Shown here: one piece after another, positions 30,087 to 38,166 of the stretch
Layout of the letters: each line of letters begins with the position of its first letter
Numbering within the stretch: position 1 is the first letter of the stretch
Source of the DNA: Paractinoplanes atraurantiacus
Lineage (GTDB): Bacteria; Actinomycetota; Actinomycetes; Mycobacteriales; Micromonosporaceae
Length of the DNA: 40,192 bases
NCBI RefSeq assembly: GCF_900215205.1
Contig: NZ_OBDY01000051.1
Span: 1 to 40,192, forward strand
Direction of reading: 5' to 3'
Notes under the pieces: generated by a model
The model's database searches: none
What the model saw: only the letters and a program-made list of their open reading frames with translations
What the model was told of the DNA's origin: nothing
Made by a program: the position numbers and the translations under genes

Positions 30087-31176
30087 ACGCGGCGAACCGT
30101 CGCCGGTCGCGGCCGTCGATCGTCGTGAAGTCGCCGCCGGCCTCGACCGTGCCCTTGTGCACGGTCAGGACCCGTACGCCGATGACGCCGTTGGCCTGGG
30201 GAGCCCAGCCCGTGAGCGTGCCGGTGGAGGTGAGCGCGGCCAGTTTGAGGCGCGGCGTGGAACCGTCGACGCAGCCGCCCTTGGCGCCGTTACGTTCCGT
30301 TCGGCAGATGGCGTCGAAGTGGCCGCCGACGTAGGTGATGCCGCCGGCCGACGCGATGGCGGCCGCGTCCCCGTCGAAGACCCGCTGCCAGCGCAGGGCG
30401 CCCGTGGTCGCGTACGACAGGGCCCGGCCCCCGACCCCGGCCGTGGCCACCTGCACGCCCGAGGCGTCGACGGCGATGGCCCGGACCTCGGCCGGCACCC
30501 GCGGCCGGAAGACCGGGTCGACGGCCCCGCCGGCGCTGCTGACGGCGGCCAGCCGCAGCGTGCCCTTGACGCCGTTCACGATGTGGAAGCCCCCGCCCAG
30601 ATAGACGCGCGAGCCGGAGACCGCGAGCGAGTGCACGGTGTCGTCGGTGAGCGGCCGCCACCGGGTGTCGAGCCGCCCGGTGGTGAGGTCGAAGGCGGCC
30701 AGGTTGCCGCGGCGCTCGTCGTCGACGGCGGTGAAGCTGCCACCCAGATAGAGGCGGTTGCCGGCGGTGCCGAGCGCGTACGCCGTACCGGTGATCTCGT
30801 GAGCGAACGACGCGACCGCGCCGGTCGACGGGTTGATCCGGGCCAGCGAGTCACGGTCCTCGCCGTCGACCTCGTGGAAGTCGCCGGCCGCGTAGACGCT
30901 GTCGGTGGTCGTGGCGAGCGCGCGGACCGTGCCGTCCGCCGGCGGCGCCCAGTCGAGCAGGTCGCCGCTGCGCGCGTCGAAGGCGGCCAGCCGCATCCGC
31001 TTGTAGGTCTTTCCTCCGGACGTCGCGCTGGTGAACGCGCCGCCGACGTAGACCGTGTCACCGCGGTGGGCGATCGCGTACACGCCGCCGTTGAAGGTCG
31101 GCGCGGTCCGTGTGGTTACCGGGGCAGCGGGCAGCGCCCCGACGAGCATGGCAGTGAGGAAGGGGAGCAAAGGCAC
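30079..31176 (-). CDS. Secreted DUF5122-type beta-propeller protein
   Basis: This 365-residue protein has an N-terminal signal sequence (PLLPFLTAMLVGALPAAPV). Recurring blades of the form 'VYVGGAFTSA...LAAFDARSGDLLDWAPPADGTVRALA', 'LYLGGSFTAVDD...LAAFDLTTGRLDTRW', 'VYLGGGFHIVNG' and 'TYVGGHFDAI' follow. This GG.F repeat pattern is that of DUF5122 propellers. No enzymatic residues are evident. It may bind envelope glycans or proteins. The GTG at 31176 lies six bases after the stop of the membrane phosphodiesterase gene, without a ribosome site, so it is probably translated by coupling from that operon partner. Confidence 0.82.
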   Translation of the reverse strand: MPLLPFLTAMLVGALPAAPVTTRTAPTFNGGVYAIAHRGDTVYVGGAFTSATSGGKTYKRMRLAAFDARSGDLLDWAPPADGTVRALATTTDSVYAAGDFHEVDGEDRDSLARINPSTGAVASFAHEITGTAYALGTAGNRLYLGGSFTAVDDERRGNLAAFDLTTGRLDTRWRPLTDDTVHSLAVSGSRVYLGGGFHIVNGVKGTLRLAAVSSAGGAVDPVFRPRVPAEVRAIAVDASGVQVATAGVGGRALSYATTGALRWQRVFDGDAAAIASAGGITYVGGHFDAICRTERNGAKGGCVDGSTPRLKLAALTSTGTLTGWAPQANGVIGVRVLTVHKGTVEAGGDFTTIDGRDRRRFAAFR

Positions 31177-31182
31177 AAAGTG

Positions 31183-33279
31183 CTAACCGTCGTGGGTGCC
31201 GGAAAGGCTCGGTGCCTCGGCCGGCAACAGCTCGTGCTGCTGGTCGTCGGCGGCCAGGGTCTGCGTGCGCAGGCCCAGCATGGAGAGCCACTCGACCAGC
31301 TGGCGGTGGATCGCGTCCGGCCCGTCCAGCTCGGGCTGGGTGATCGGCCAGCGGGCCGGGTGCACCAGCACCGCGTCGGTCTGCCAGCCGCCCAGCCCGC
31401 CGTGCGAGCCGACCAGCTCCTCGAACGCCGACACCTCCTCGGTGACCGGGTCGACCGAGCTGATCAGCACCAGGTCGCCCACGTGCGCGGCCTCCTGGTG
31501 GCGGAGCAGGTCGTGGCGGGCGCGCGGCCCGTACGGCAACAAAGGGTCTATGCCCTCGACGACGCCGTCGATGAGCCGATGGCTGCCCGAGGTGCCGAGC
31601 ACGACCGGGCCGTCGGCGTCGCGGACGACGACCAGCCCGATGCCGGGGTGGGCGACCAGGCCGTTGATCAGGCGCGGATAGACGCGCTCGATCTGCCCGC
31701 GGTCGAGCCGCTCGGTGAACTTGGTCAGGTAGACGAGCGACAGGTTGCCCGAGGAGACGACCAGCAGCGGGGCGATCGGCGGCTCGGGGAAGTCGGGCTC
31801 CTTGGTCGCCTCCTCCTCGGCCGGCGTGGTGGGCGCGTCGGCCGGGTCGGGCGACGAGAAGCGCTCGACCACCTCGTCCAGGGTCTCGCAGTAGCGTTGC
31901 TTGAAGGTGGCGCCCTGGCTCTGCCCGTGGTCGGAGAGCACGACCAGGTGATAGCGGCGGGCCGCCTCGGGGGCGAGGCGCTCGAGCACGCCGAGCATCC
32001 GGTCGAGGCTCTCCAACTGGCGCATCGACTCGGGGCGGGCCGGGCCGGCGTGGTGCGCGACCTCGTCGTAGTCGACCAGGTCGCAGTAGACGGCCGGGGC
32101 GCCGCGGGCCATCTGCTCGGCGATCAGCGACACGTTCACGTCGCGCAGCAGCATCGAGGCCGGGCGCAGGGCCAGGAACGAGCCGGAGCGGCTCACCCGG
32201 GGCTGCAGGTTGCGGCGGCGCTGGAGGCGGGCCTGGTGCAGCTCGGTGATCACCTCGCCGGCGCCGAGGACCAGGGCCCGGGTGAAGCCGTACGGCGAGG
32301 CCATGAACGCCGCCCAGCCGCGGGCCGACCGGCCCGGCAACGCCGCGTGGCTGACTGTGAGCAGGCTGACCGCGGCGTCGCCGCTGAACGCGTTGCCGAT
32401 GCTGACCCCGCCGTCGCGCAGCAGGCCGCGGCCGTCGCTGAGCCGCGGCTCGATCACGGCCGCGTCACGCGGGCGGTTGGTGACCATCAGCTTGCCGGTG
32501 TCCTTCTCGAACCAGCGGAACGCCGGCACCTGCCGGGTCGCGCCGTGCAGGATGCCGGCCTGCGAGGCGGGCGTGGTCGAGGGCAGCCCGGTGTGCCAGC
32601 CGCGCATCTTGTGGCTGCCCGAGCGCAGCCAGTGGCCGAGGGTGGGCAGGTTGCCGGCCCGCACGGCCCAGCGCAGCACCGGCTCGGAGAGGCCGTCGAG
32701 CTGAACCATGAGCAGGCCCGGCTCGGTGCCGGCGCGAGGGCGGCGCAGGGTGATGAACGGGCCGCCGGCGAGCCGGGCCTGCCGGCGCCGCACCCCGCGC
32801 ATGAGCCGCTTGGACTCCCGGACGAAGGTGTCGTCGGAGCCGCTGTCCAGCATCCAGTCGACGATCGCGGCGAAGACGATGGCCAGGATCGCGGTGAGCA
32901 CCAGCGAGGGCAGGCCGCTGATCCGGTTGGCCGGGTCGATCTCGAGGGCGACCACGATGACGGTGATCTGGGCCAGGATGCCCAGCAGCATGGCGCCCCA
33001 GCCGCCCAGGGCCACGATGCCGACCAGCAGTAGCGGCCGCAGCACGGCGCCGACGCCGGCCACCACCAGCACCAGGCCGAGCGTGTCGACGATGTCGTTG
33101 CTGTTCACGCCGGGCATCAGCCAGAGCGTGACGGTCAGCACGACGAAGGTGACCACGGCGCTGCGCAGGACGGCGCGCAGCCGGTTGAGCACCCGGCGCC
33201 AGCTGAGCAGCGCGCGCAGATCGGCACGCCAGTTGCGGGCGGCCGGGGCGGACGGGGGCTCGTGCAGGCTGATGGCCAC
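31183..33279 (-). CDS. Membrane-anchored alkaline-phosphatase-superfamily phosphodiesterase
   Basis: In this 698-residue protein the first 145 residues form about four transmembrane segments (AVVTFVVLTVTLWLMP; LGLVLVVAGVGAVL; VGIVALGGWGAMLLGILAQ; LPSLVLTAILAIVFAAIVD), similar to phage-holin-like membrane domains. The rest is a type I phosphodiesterase/nucleotide pyrophosphatase fold with first metal ligand Asp195 (MVQLDGLSE). The nucleophile region is LPSTTPASQ (Thr235/236). DYDEVAHHAGP and LSDHGQSQG carry further Asp/His metal ligands. The substrate may be a nucleotide, phospholipid or wall polymer. A Glu/Pro-rich insert lies near residue 485. It is followed closely by a propeller gene. Confidence 0.87.
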   Translation of the reverse strand: MAISLHEPPSAPAARNWRADLRALLSWRRVLNRLRAVLRSAVVTFVVLTVTLWLMPGVNSNDIVDTLGLVLVVAGVGAVLRPLLLVGIVALGGWGAMLLGILAQITVIVVALEIDPANRISGLPSLVLTAILAIVFAAIVDWMLDSGSDDTFVRESKRLMRGVRRRQARLAGGPFITLRRPRAGTEPGLLMVQLDGLSEPVLRWAVRAGNLPTLGHWLRSGSHKMRGWHTGLPSTTPASQAGILHGATRQVPAFRWFEKDTGKLMVTNRPRDAAVIEPRLSDGRGLLRDGGVSIGNAFSGDAAVSLLTVSHAALPGRSARGWAAFMASPYGFTRALVLGAGEVITELHQARLQRRRNLQPRVSRSGSFLALRPASMLLRDVNVSLIAEQMARGAPAVYCDLVDYDEVAHHAGPARPESMRQLESLDRMLGVLERLAPEAARRYHLVVLSDHGQSQGATFKQRYCETLDEVVERFSSPDPADAPTTPAEEEATKEPDFPEPPIAPLLVVSSGNLSLVYLTKFTERLDRGQIERVYPRLINGLVAHPGIGLVVVRDADGPVVLGTSGSHRLIDGVVEGIDPLLPYGPRARHDLLRHQEAAHVGDLVLISSVDPVTEEVSAFEELVGSHGGLGGWQTDAVLVHPARWPITQPELDGPDAIHRQLVEWLSMLGLRTQTLAADDQQHELLPAEAPSLSGTHDG

Positions 33280-33373
33280 GGGAAAACGATGTCACAGCTT
33301 CCGCCGGATCACAGGCTCCTCGTTAGTGTGATCACTTGGGGTTTGTTTGCCCCCTACGGATAGCTTCGGAGCG

Positions 33374-34561
33374 GTGCGCGCCCGAATAGTCTTGATCATC
33401 CTCATGATCACCGCCCTGTCCGCTTGTGGCGGACCGGATGAAGAGCGGCCTGATGCGCCGGCTCCGAAGATCGTCGGCTACTTCGCCGGGTGGGGCACCT
33501 ACGGCCGCGACTTCCAGGTCGACGATCTGGTGACCAGCGGCGCCGCCGACCGCCTGACCCACCTCAACTACGCCTTCGGCAAGGTCGACAAGGGCCGCTG
33601 CGCCGTCGCCGACGCCTGGGCCGACTATCAGAAGCCGATCTCGGAGGATTCCTCCGGCCTGCAGGGCAACTTCGGCCGGCTCCGCCAGCTCAAGCAGCAG
33701 CACCCCGACCTGCGGGTGCTGTGGTCGTTCGGCGGCTGGACCGGCTCGGCCGGCTTCACCGAGGCCGCCCGCGACCCCGCGGCGTTCGCCGACTCCTGCC
33801 ACAAGCTGCTCACCGACCAGCGCTGGTCCGGCCTCTTCGACGGCATCGACATCGACTGGGAATATCCGAACGCCTGCGGCCTGCAGTGCGACAAGAGCGG
33901 CCCCGGCGCCCTCCCGAAGATGATCGGCGCGCTGCGCTCCGCGTTCGGCCCCGACGCGCTGATCACCGCGGCGGTCCCGGCCGACGTGTCCAAGCTGCGG
34001 GCCACCGACTACAAGACCGTCTCCGGCACGGCGAACTGGCTGAACGCGATGACGTACGACTACTTCGGCGCCGGCGGTGACGACGCGCGGAAGACCCCGA
34101 AGACGGCGCCCCATTCGCCGCTGACCGCCTACCCCGGCATTCCTCGCGAGTCGTCCACGGCCACGGCCACCATCGACGAGCTGCTCGCCCTCGGCGTCCC
34201 CTCGGAGAAGGTGCTGCTCGGCCTCGGCTTCTACGGTCGCGGCTGGGACGGGGTCACCGAGGCCGAGCCCGGCGGCGAGGCGTCCGGCCCGGCGCCGGGC
34301 AAATACGAGAAGGGCCTCGAGGACTACAAGGTCCTGGCCGAGCGCTGCCCGCCGACGGGCACGATCGCCGGCACCGCCTACGCGCTCTGCGGCACGCAGT
34401 GGTGGTCCTACGACACACCACAGACCATCAAGACCAAGATTGAGTACGCCCGGAGCAAGCGGCTGGGCGGGGCCTTCGCGTGGGAGCTGTCCGGCGACAC
34501 CCCGAAGGGCGACCTGCTCGGCGCGGTCAGCTCGGGCCTGGCCGCGCCGCCGACCGGATAG
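33374..34561 (+). CDS. GH18-family lipoprotein (chitinase-like)
   Basis: This 395-residue glycosidase has a lipoprotein signal (MRARIVLIILMITALSACGG) with lipidated Cys18. The GH18 barrel starts KIVGYFAGWGTYG; strand 3 reads LWSFGGWTGS; the catalytic DGIDIDWEYP places Asp159, Asp161 and the acid/base Glu163 at the canonical spacing. MTYDYFGA and the final tryptophan strand (GGAFAWELSGDT) complete the site. It probably hydrolyses chitin or other N-acetylglucosamine polymers at the cell surface. GTG 33374 is chosen because it gives a proper signal; a TAGCTT element just upstream suggests a leaderless mRNA. The 3' end overlaps the LysR gene by 35 bases. Confidence 0.93.
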   Translation: MRARIVLIILMITALSACGGPDEERPDAPAPKIVGYFAGWGTYGRDFQVDDLVTSGAADRLTHLNYAFGKVDKGRCAVADAWADYQKPISEDSSGLQGNFGRLRQLKQQHPDLRVLWSFGGWTGSAGFTEAARDPAAFADSCHKLLTDQRWSGLFDGIDIDWEYPNACGLQCDKSGPGALPKMIGALRSAFGPDALITAAVPADVSKLRATDYKTVSGTANWLNAMTYDYFGAGGDDARKTPKTAPHSPLTAYPGIPRESSTATATIDELLALGVPSEKVLLGLGFYGRGWDGVTEAEPGGEASGPAPGKYEKGLEDYKVLAERCPPTGTIAGTAYALCGTQWWSYDTPQTIKTKIEYARSKRLGGAFAWELSGDTPKGDLLGAVSSGLAAPPTG

Positions 34562-34616
34562 CGGCGGCGTCGTCAGCTCGGGCCGGCCACGCCGCCGACC
34601 GGATGGCGGCGGCCAG
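34526..34616. repeat. 46/45-bp tandem duplication at the GH18/LysR 3' ends
   Basis: Unit 1 (34526-34571) and unit 2 (34572-34616) both begin GTCAGCTCGGGCC and share CGCCGCCGACCGGAT. They differ by one missing base and two substitutions over about 41 bases before diverging. The GH18 stop lies in unit 1. The LysR product gains a duplicated AAAIRSAA stretch. Confidence 0.85.
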
Positions 34617-35426
34617 GCGTTCCCGGGCCGGCGATGGCGGCTCACCGGCCCGCTCGGCCAGGTAGACGGTGTTCAGCGGGACCACCGCGGGCTCGTGCAG
34701 CCGCACCAGGCGCCCGGCCGCGAGATCGGCCGCGCACAGATATTCGGGCAGCACGCTGAAACCACCGCCGGCGATCACGACGGCGAGAACGGCGTGCAGA
34801 TTGGGCACCACCACGGCCGCGTCCCGCGAGGGCCGGGCGCCGAACTCGGTCTGCCAATAACGGCGGACGATCGGAAGGTCTTCGGCGTACGCGATCAGCG
34901 GCACCGTCTTGAGGTCACGCCCGGCCATGGCGGGCGCCCCGACCAGCAGGAACTCCTCGTCGCAGAGCGGCTCGACGCGCAGGCCGGCCCCGCGCGGCCG
35001 CACGCTGAGCAGGGCCATGTCGATCGAGCCGTCCCGCAGCCGGGCCGTCAGCTCGGCGGGCAGGCCGAAACTGACACGCAGTTGCAGCCCCTGCGCGATC
35101 AACGGCGCGGCCGCCGGCAGCACCACGGCGGTGAGGAACTCGGTCGGGCCGCCGAGGCTCATCTGCTCCCCGGCGTCGTCGACGGCCAGCCCGGCCAGCT
35201 TGTCGAGGGGCTCGCTGACCCGCCGGGCCAGCCGGTCGGCGGCCGGGGTGGGCGCCACGCCGCGCGGCAGGCGCGTGAACAGCGGCTTGCCGAGCGAGGT
35301 CTCCAGGGCCCGCAGTTGCGCGGTCACGGTCGGCTGGGACAGCGACAGCCGCCGGGCGCCCGCGGTGACCGACCCGGCCCGATAGACGGCCAGGAAGGTG
35401 CGCAGCAGGTCCAGGGAGAGCTCCAT
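34527..35426 (-). CDS. LysR-family transcriptional regulator
   Basis: This 299-residue protein has an N-terminal winged helix-turn-helix at about 4-65 (LLRTFLAVYRAGSVTAGARRLSLSQPTVTAQLRALETSLGKPLF). A LysR substrate-binding domain follows at about 90-285 (FLVGAPAMAG, FSVLPEYLCAADLAAGRLV). Many LysR proteins activate a divergent gene. Here the divergent upstream space leads only to the LamG gene start on the same strand, so the target is uncertain. The last 15 residues repeat AAAIRSAA because of the tandem duplication at its 3' end. It overlaps the convergent GH18 gene by 35 bases. ATG 35426 starts at the usual family N-terminus. Confidence 0.92.
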   Translation of the reverse strand: MELSLDLLRTFLAVYRAGSVTAGARRLSLSQPTVTAQLRALETSLGKPLFTRLPRGVAPTPAADRLARRVSEPLDKLAGLAVDDAGEQMSLGGPTEFLTAVVLPAAAPLIAQGLQLRVSFGLPAELTARLRDGSIDMALLSVRPRGAGLRVEPLCDEEFLLVGAPAMAGRDLKTVPLIAYAEDLPIVRRYWQTEFGARPSRDAAVVVPNLHAVLAVVIAGGGFSVLPEYLCAADLAAGRLVRLHEPAVVPLNTVYLAERAGEPPSPARERLAAAIRSAAWPARADDAAAIRSAARPGPS

Positions 35427-35432
35427 GGGCGG

Positions 35433-36233
35433 TCAGCCTATTTGCACCCAGACGTTGTCGAGCGCGCCGTTGAACTGGTCGTTGTCCGCGTAGGCGCCCT
35501 TGCCGCCGATGCTCATCGGCCGGTCGTTGGTGATCGACAGCTTGGCCGGGATGGTGGTGCGCCCGCGCAGATAGCCGTTGACGAGCACGAAGAGGTTGGT
35601 GGCGACCCGCCGGCACTCGACCGAGTGCCATTGCCCGTCGGCCACGCTGACCGAGCTGGTGGCCATCCGGATCGGCGGCCGCTTCTCGTCGACGAGCACA
35701 CAGCTGGGCCGCCCCGCGGCCCCGTCGATCTGCAGCTTCCACTGGCTGCTGGTGGTCGAGTAGCCCTTCTGCACGATGTTCTGCCCCTTGCTGGTCTGCC
35801 CCGGCGTGAGCATGACCTCGGCCCCGAACGCGATGTTCCTCGTGCCCGGGTTGAGATCGGCCGACGAGGTGGCGGTCTGCAGCGCGACGTGCGGGCAGAC
35901 CCGGGCGGTGCACCGCCCGGGAAAGGCCAGAGCCGACCCTTGCCCGTGTACGACCCGCCGAACGGCCCCACCGTGCCCCGAGATGACGCGAAGCGTGTGC
36001 CCCCGCCCCGACTCGTCGATGATCGACCCGGCCCGCCCGTTGAAGGCGTACCGGGCCACCACAACGCCGCCCGCCCCGACCGCCGGCGTCGTTCCCGCCG
36101 CTTTGTCCGGTGTGGCGGCCAGTGCCACGGGTGGCGCGGCCAGGGGCGCGTGCGCGGGCAGCGGATTGACAGTGAGGGCAACGGCCACCGTCGACACGGC
36201 GACGAGGGCAGCGCCGAACCAACAAGATCGCAT
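35433..36233 (-). CDS. Secreted LamG/concanavalin-like domain protein
   Basis: This 266-residue protein has a signal peptide (RSCWFGAALVAVSTVAVALTVNPLPAHA), followed by an Ala/Pro linker. The LamG-like beta-sandwich begins VVARYAFNGRAGSIIDESGRG. It contains IAFGAEVMLTPGQTSKGQNIVQKG, WKLQIDG, SVADGQWHSVECRRVATNLFVLVNGYL and ends MSIGGKGAYADNDQFNGALDNVWVQIG. LamG domains bind carbohydrates or proteins; no catalytic site is seen. The ATG at 36233 lies six bases after a GATAAT element and has no Shine-Dalgarno sequence. An upstream in-frame start (36389) would precede this with non-signal sequence and is rejected. It sits six bases from the LysR gene start and may be its upstream partner in transcription. 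Confidence 0.85.
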   Translation of the reverse strand: MRSCWFGAALVAVSTVAVALTVNPLPAHAPLAAPPVALAATPDKAAGTTPAVGAGGVVVARYAFNGRAGSIIDESGRGHTLRVISGHGGAVRRVVHGQGSALAFPGRCTARVCPHVALQTATSSADLNPGTRNIAFGAEVMLTPGQTSKGQNIVQKGYSTTSSQWKLQIDGAAGRPSCVLVDEKRPPIRMATSSVSVADGQWHSVECRRVATNLFVLVNGYLRGRTTIPAKLSITNDRPMSIGGKGAYADNDQFNGALDNVWVQIG

Positions 36234-36239
36234 GCCCGA

Positions 36240-36245
36240 ATTATC
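36240..36245 (-). promoter_or_regulatory. Candidate -10 element for a leaderless LamG mRNA
   Basis: On the minus strand GATAAT (plus ATTATC) lies six bases before the ATG at 36233. The same hexamer precedes the SDR leader ORF. No convincing -35 was found. Confidence 0.45.
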
Positions 36246-36316
36246 GCCCGTAAGCCCTTTCGTCCCGGCCAGTTCCGCCCGTCGAACCGGGCGAACCTGG
36301 CCACCAAAAGGACTAA

Positions 36317-36335
36317 TTGCACCTAAAAGGTGCAA
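36317..36335. promoter_or_regulatory. 8-bp inverted repeat TTGCACCT/AGGTGCAA
   Basis: Perfect 8-base arms surround AAA in an unusually A/T-rich patch between the LamG gene start and the histone-like gene end. It could be an operator upstream of the LamG gene, about 85 bases from its start, or a short hairpin. Confidence 0.45.
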
Positions 36336-36384
36336 AACTCCTTCCAGGGCGCCGCCTGAGGGCGTGGGCTCCGTCTCCTTCCCT

Positions 36385-36425
36385 GCCACCGCCCCACCTA
36401 CCTGTGAGGGCAGGTGGTGGCGGCT
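36385..36425. terminator. Hairpin downstream of the histone-like gene
   Basis: CCGCCCCACCT and AGGTGGTGGCGG pair with one bulged base across a roughly 15-base loop. It lies 40-80 bases beyond the stop at 36466. No T-tract is present, so termination is plausible but not certain. Confidence 0.4.
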
Positions 36426-36465
36426 GAGGGGAGCGCCGCGCGCCCGCGCGGGACTGTCCGCAGGG

Positions 36466-37269
36466 TCAGGAGGAGCGGGAAGCGGTCTTGCGGGCGGCGG
36501 TCTTGCGGGCCGTCGTCGTGGCGGGGACCTCGGGGGCCGGGGTGGCCGCCTTGCGCGGGGTCGCGGCGCGGCGTGAAGCGGCCGGCGTGCGGGTCGACGC
36601 GGTCGTGGCGGCCTTGCGGGCTGTGGTGCGGGCGGCAGTCGCGCGGGCGGTGGAGGCGCCCTCGTCGGCGGCGACGTCCTCGGCCACGGGAGCGGCCGGG
36701 GTGGAACTGCCCGCGGCGGCGGAGGCGGCGCGCGTGGCCGGGGCCGACTTGGCGGTGGCGGCCTTGGCGGCGGTCCCGGTCGTCGACGGCGTGGAAGCCG
36801 CGACGGTTCCGGTTGATGGTGTGGAGGCCGCGGCGGTCGTGGAGGCTGCGGCGGTCCGGGTGGACGGCGTGGACGCTGCGGCGGTGCCGGCTGACGGTGT
36901 CGTGCCTGCGGTGGGCTTGGCGGCCGCGCGGTCGCGGGCCTTCTCTCGGGTGATCAGGTCGGCCAGGACGGCCTTGCTGTACTTCTCCTCGAGGGCGGTG
37001 GCGCGGGAAGCCGCCTTGTCGGCCTTGGCGACCGCCTTCTTGTGTGCCTTCTCCAGGCGGGCCTTGTCGCGCTCCTGCGTCTTCAGGGAGCGCTTGAGCC
37101 GGCGGGCCTCGGCCTCGGCGTTGCGCAGCGCCTGCTTCTGGCGCAGGGTCAGGTCGGCGTTGGTGCGCAGGCGGTTCTCGAGGTCGGTGACGGTGGTCTT
37201 GGCGCGTTCCGCGGCTTCGTGCGCGGCTCCGGACGCGTCGCGGCGGCGGTCGAGCTGGTTCGTACTCAC
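36466..37269 (-). CDS. Histone-H1-like protein: coiled-coil head, Ala/Thr/Lys/Arg-rich tail
   Basis: This 267-residue protein has residues about 1-110 as a charged, alpha-helical coiled-coil region: AAHEAAERAKTTVTDLENRL, RQKQALRNAEAEARRLKRSL and LEKAHKKAVAKADKAASRA. The remainder is low complexity, with repeated PSTGT/AAASTP units and then a basic end, TARKAATTASTRTPAASRRA, ending KTAARKTASRSS. The basic tail resembles actinobacterial H1-like or HupB-type DNA-binding tails, so nucleoid binding is possible; no structured DNA-binding domain is seen. GTG 37269 has AAGGAG seven bases upstream. It lies 74 bases after the DedA gene on the same strand. Coordinated expression with DedA is uncertain. 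Confidence 0.78.
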   Translation of the reverse strand: MSTNQLDRRRDASGAAHEAAERAKTTVTDLENRLRTNADLTLRQKQALRNAEAEARRLKRSLKTQERDKARLEKAHKKAVAKADKAASRATALEEKYSKAVLADLITREKARDRAAAKPTAGTTPSAGTAAASTPSTRTAAASTTAAASTPSTGTVAASTPSTTGTAAKAATAKSAPATRAASAAAGSSTPAAPVAEDVAADEGASTARATAARTTARKAATTASTRTPAASRRAATPRKAATPAPEVPATTTARKTAARKTASRSS

Positions 37270-37343
37270 GAGGGGTCTCCTTTCGTCTCACCTTTGGCCG
37301 TACCCGCTGATGGACGGCGGACGACATGAAGGCGGAGTCAAAG

Positions 37344-38003
37344 TTACGAGGATTGCTCGACAACTTCGGCCGCGCGGGCGCGGCGACGACGAATGTGACG
37401 CACGTGAAGCGTTATGTAGGACACAAGAGCGACGGCGATGATCCCTATTGCCCACCATTTGTACCGGTGTGCGTGATCGACCATCTCGACGAGATGGGTG
37501 CCGAAGACGAACGCGACCGTCGTCCAGAAACCGACCCACAGGGCGGCGCCGATCGCGTTGTAGAGCAGGAACTGTTTCCACGGCATCGCGGTGATGCCGG
37601 CGATGACGCCGTTGAACTGGCGCAGGCCGTCGATGAAGCGGGCCACCACCACGATGCGGCCGCCGCGCCGGGCGAAGAAGCCCTCGGCCCGGGCCAGCCG
37701 CTCCGGCGTCAGGAAGACGTATTTTCCCCAGCGCAGCGCGGCCTTGCGGCCGCCCTTGACGCCGATCCAGTAGCCGACATTGTCGCCGAGCACGGCCGCG
37801 ATGAAGGCGATCGCGGCCACGCCGAAGATGTTGAGCCGGCCGGCGCCGGCATAGATCGCCGCGGCGACCATGATGGTCTGCCCGGGTGCGGGGATTCCGA
37901 AGCTTTCCACTCCGATCGAACCGGCGACGGCGAGGTAGCCCCACCGGTCGAGGTACGGAGCGACGCCGTGCAGGAATCCCGGAAGGTCGGCTGAAGGAGG
38001 CAT
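37344..38003 (-). CDS. DedA/VTT-domain membrane protein
   Basis: This 219-residue integral membrane protein has the DedA core GYLAVAGSIGVESFGIPAPGQTIMVAAAIYAG. FIAAVLGDNVGYWIGVKGGR follows. The family signature is RFIDGLRQFNGVIAGITAMPWKQF, with a conserved Arg/Gly pattern, and a last helix VGFWTTVAFVFGTHL. DedA proteins act as membrane-lipid (undecaprenyl phosphate) transporters or affect membrane homeostasis. A basic C-terminal tail (RHIRRRRARAAE) is cytosolic. The ATG at 38003 has no Shine-Dalgarno sequence. TACCGT (38020-38015) and TAGATA lie close upstream as possible -10 elements. Confidence 0.92.
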   Translation of the reverse strand: MPPSADLPGFLHGVAPYLDRWGYLAVAGSIGVESFGIPAPGQTIMVAAAIYAGAGRLNIFGVAAIAFIAAVLGDNVGYWIGVKGGRKAALRWGKYVFLTPERLARAEGFFARRGGRIVVVARFIDGLRQFNGVIAGITAMPWKQFLLYNAIGAALWVGFWTTVAFVFGTHLVEMVDHAHRYKWWAIGIIAVALVSYITLHVRHIRRRRARAAEVVEQSS

Positions 38004-38019
38004 CGCTTATCTACGGTAG

Positions 38020-38076
38020 CCGGGGTTCAGGTGGCGCAACGCACAGAGTGGCGATGGTTGCCTGACGAGAACCCGG
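38020..38076. promoter_or_regulatory. Foldable region between the DedA and DUF1906 genes
   Basis: CCGGGGTTC and GAACCCGG can close a stem (one bulge). Inside it TCAGG/CCTGA and GCAAC/GTTGC can pair around a 16-base loop. It lies about 90 bases before the DUF1906 start. It may be a leader RNA structure or chance. It matches no riboswitch I recognise. Confidence 0.3.
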
Positions 38077-38166
38077 GCGTGCGGGGCCGAACGTGGATGA
38101 GTGGCACAAAAGTCCAGCCGTTCGGGCCTGGCGCATTCATGAAGACCTTTGCTTTGCTCCTACGCC

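Noticed and set aside
30157..33033. 958-residue open frame on the plus strand
   Set aside because: Antisense to the propeller and membrane phosphodiesterase genes, with repetitive low-complexity translation and no domain.
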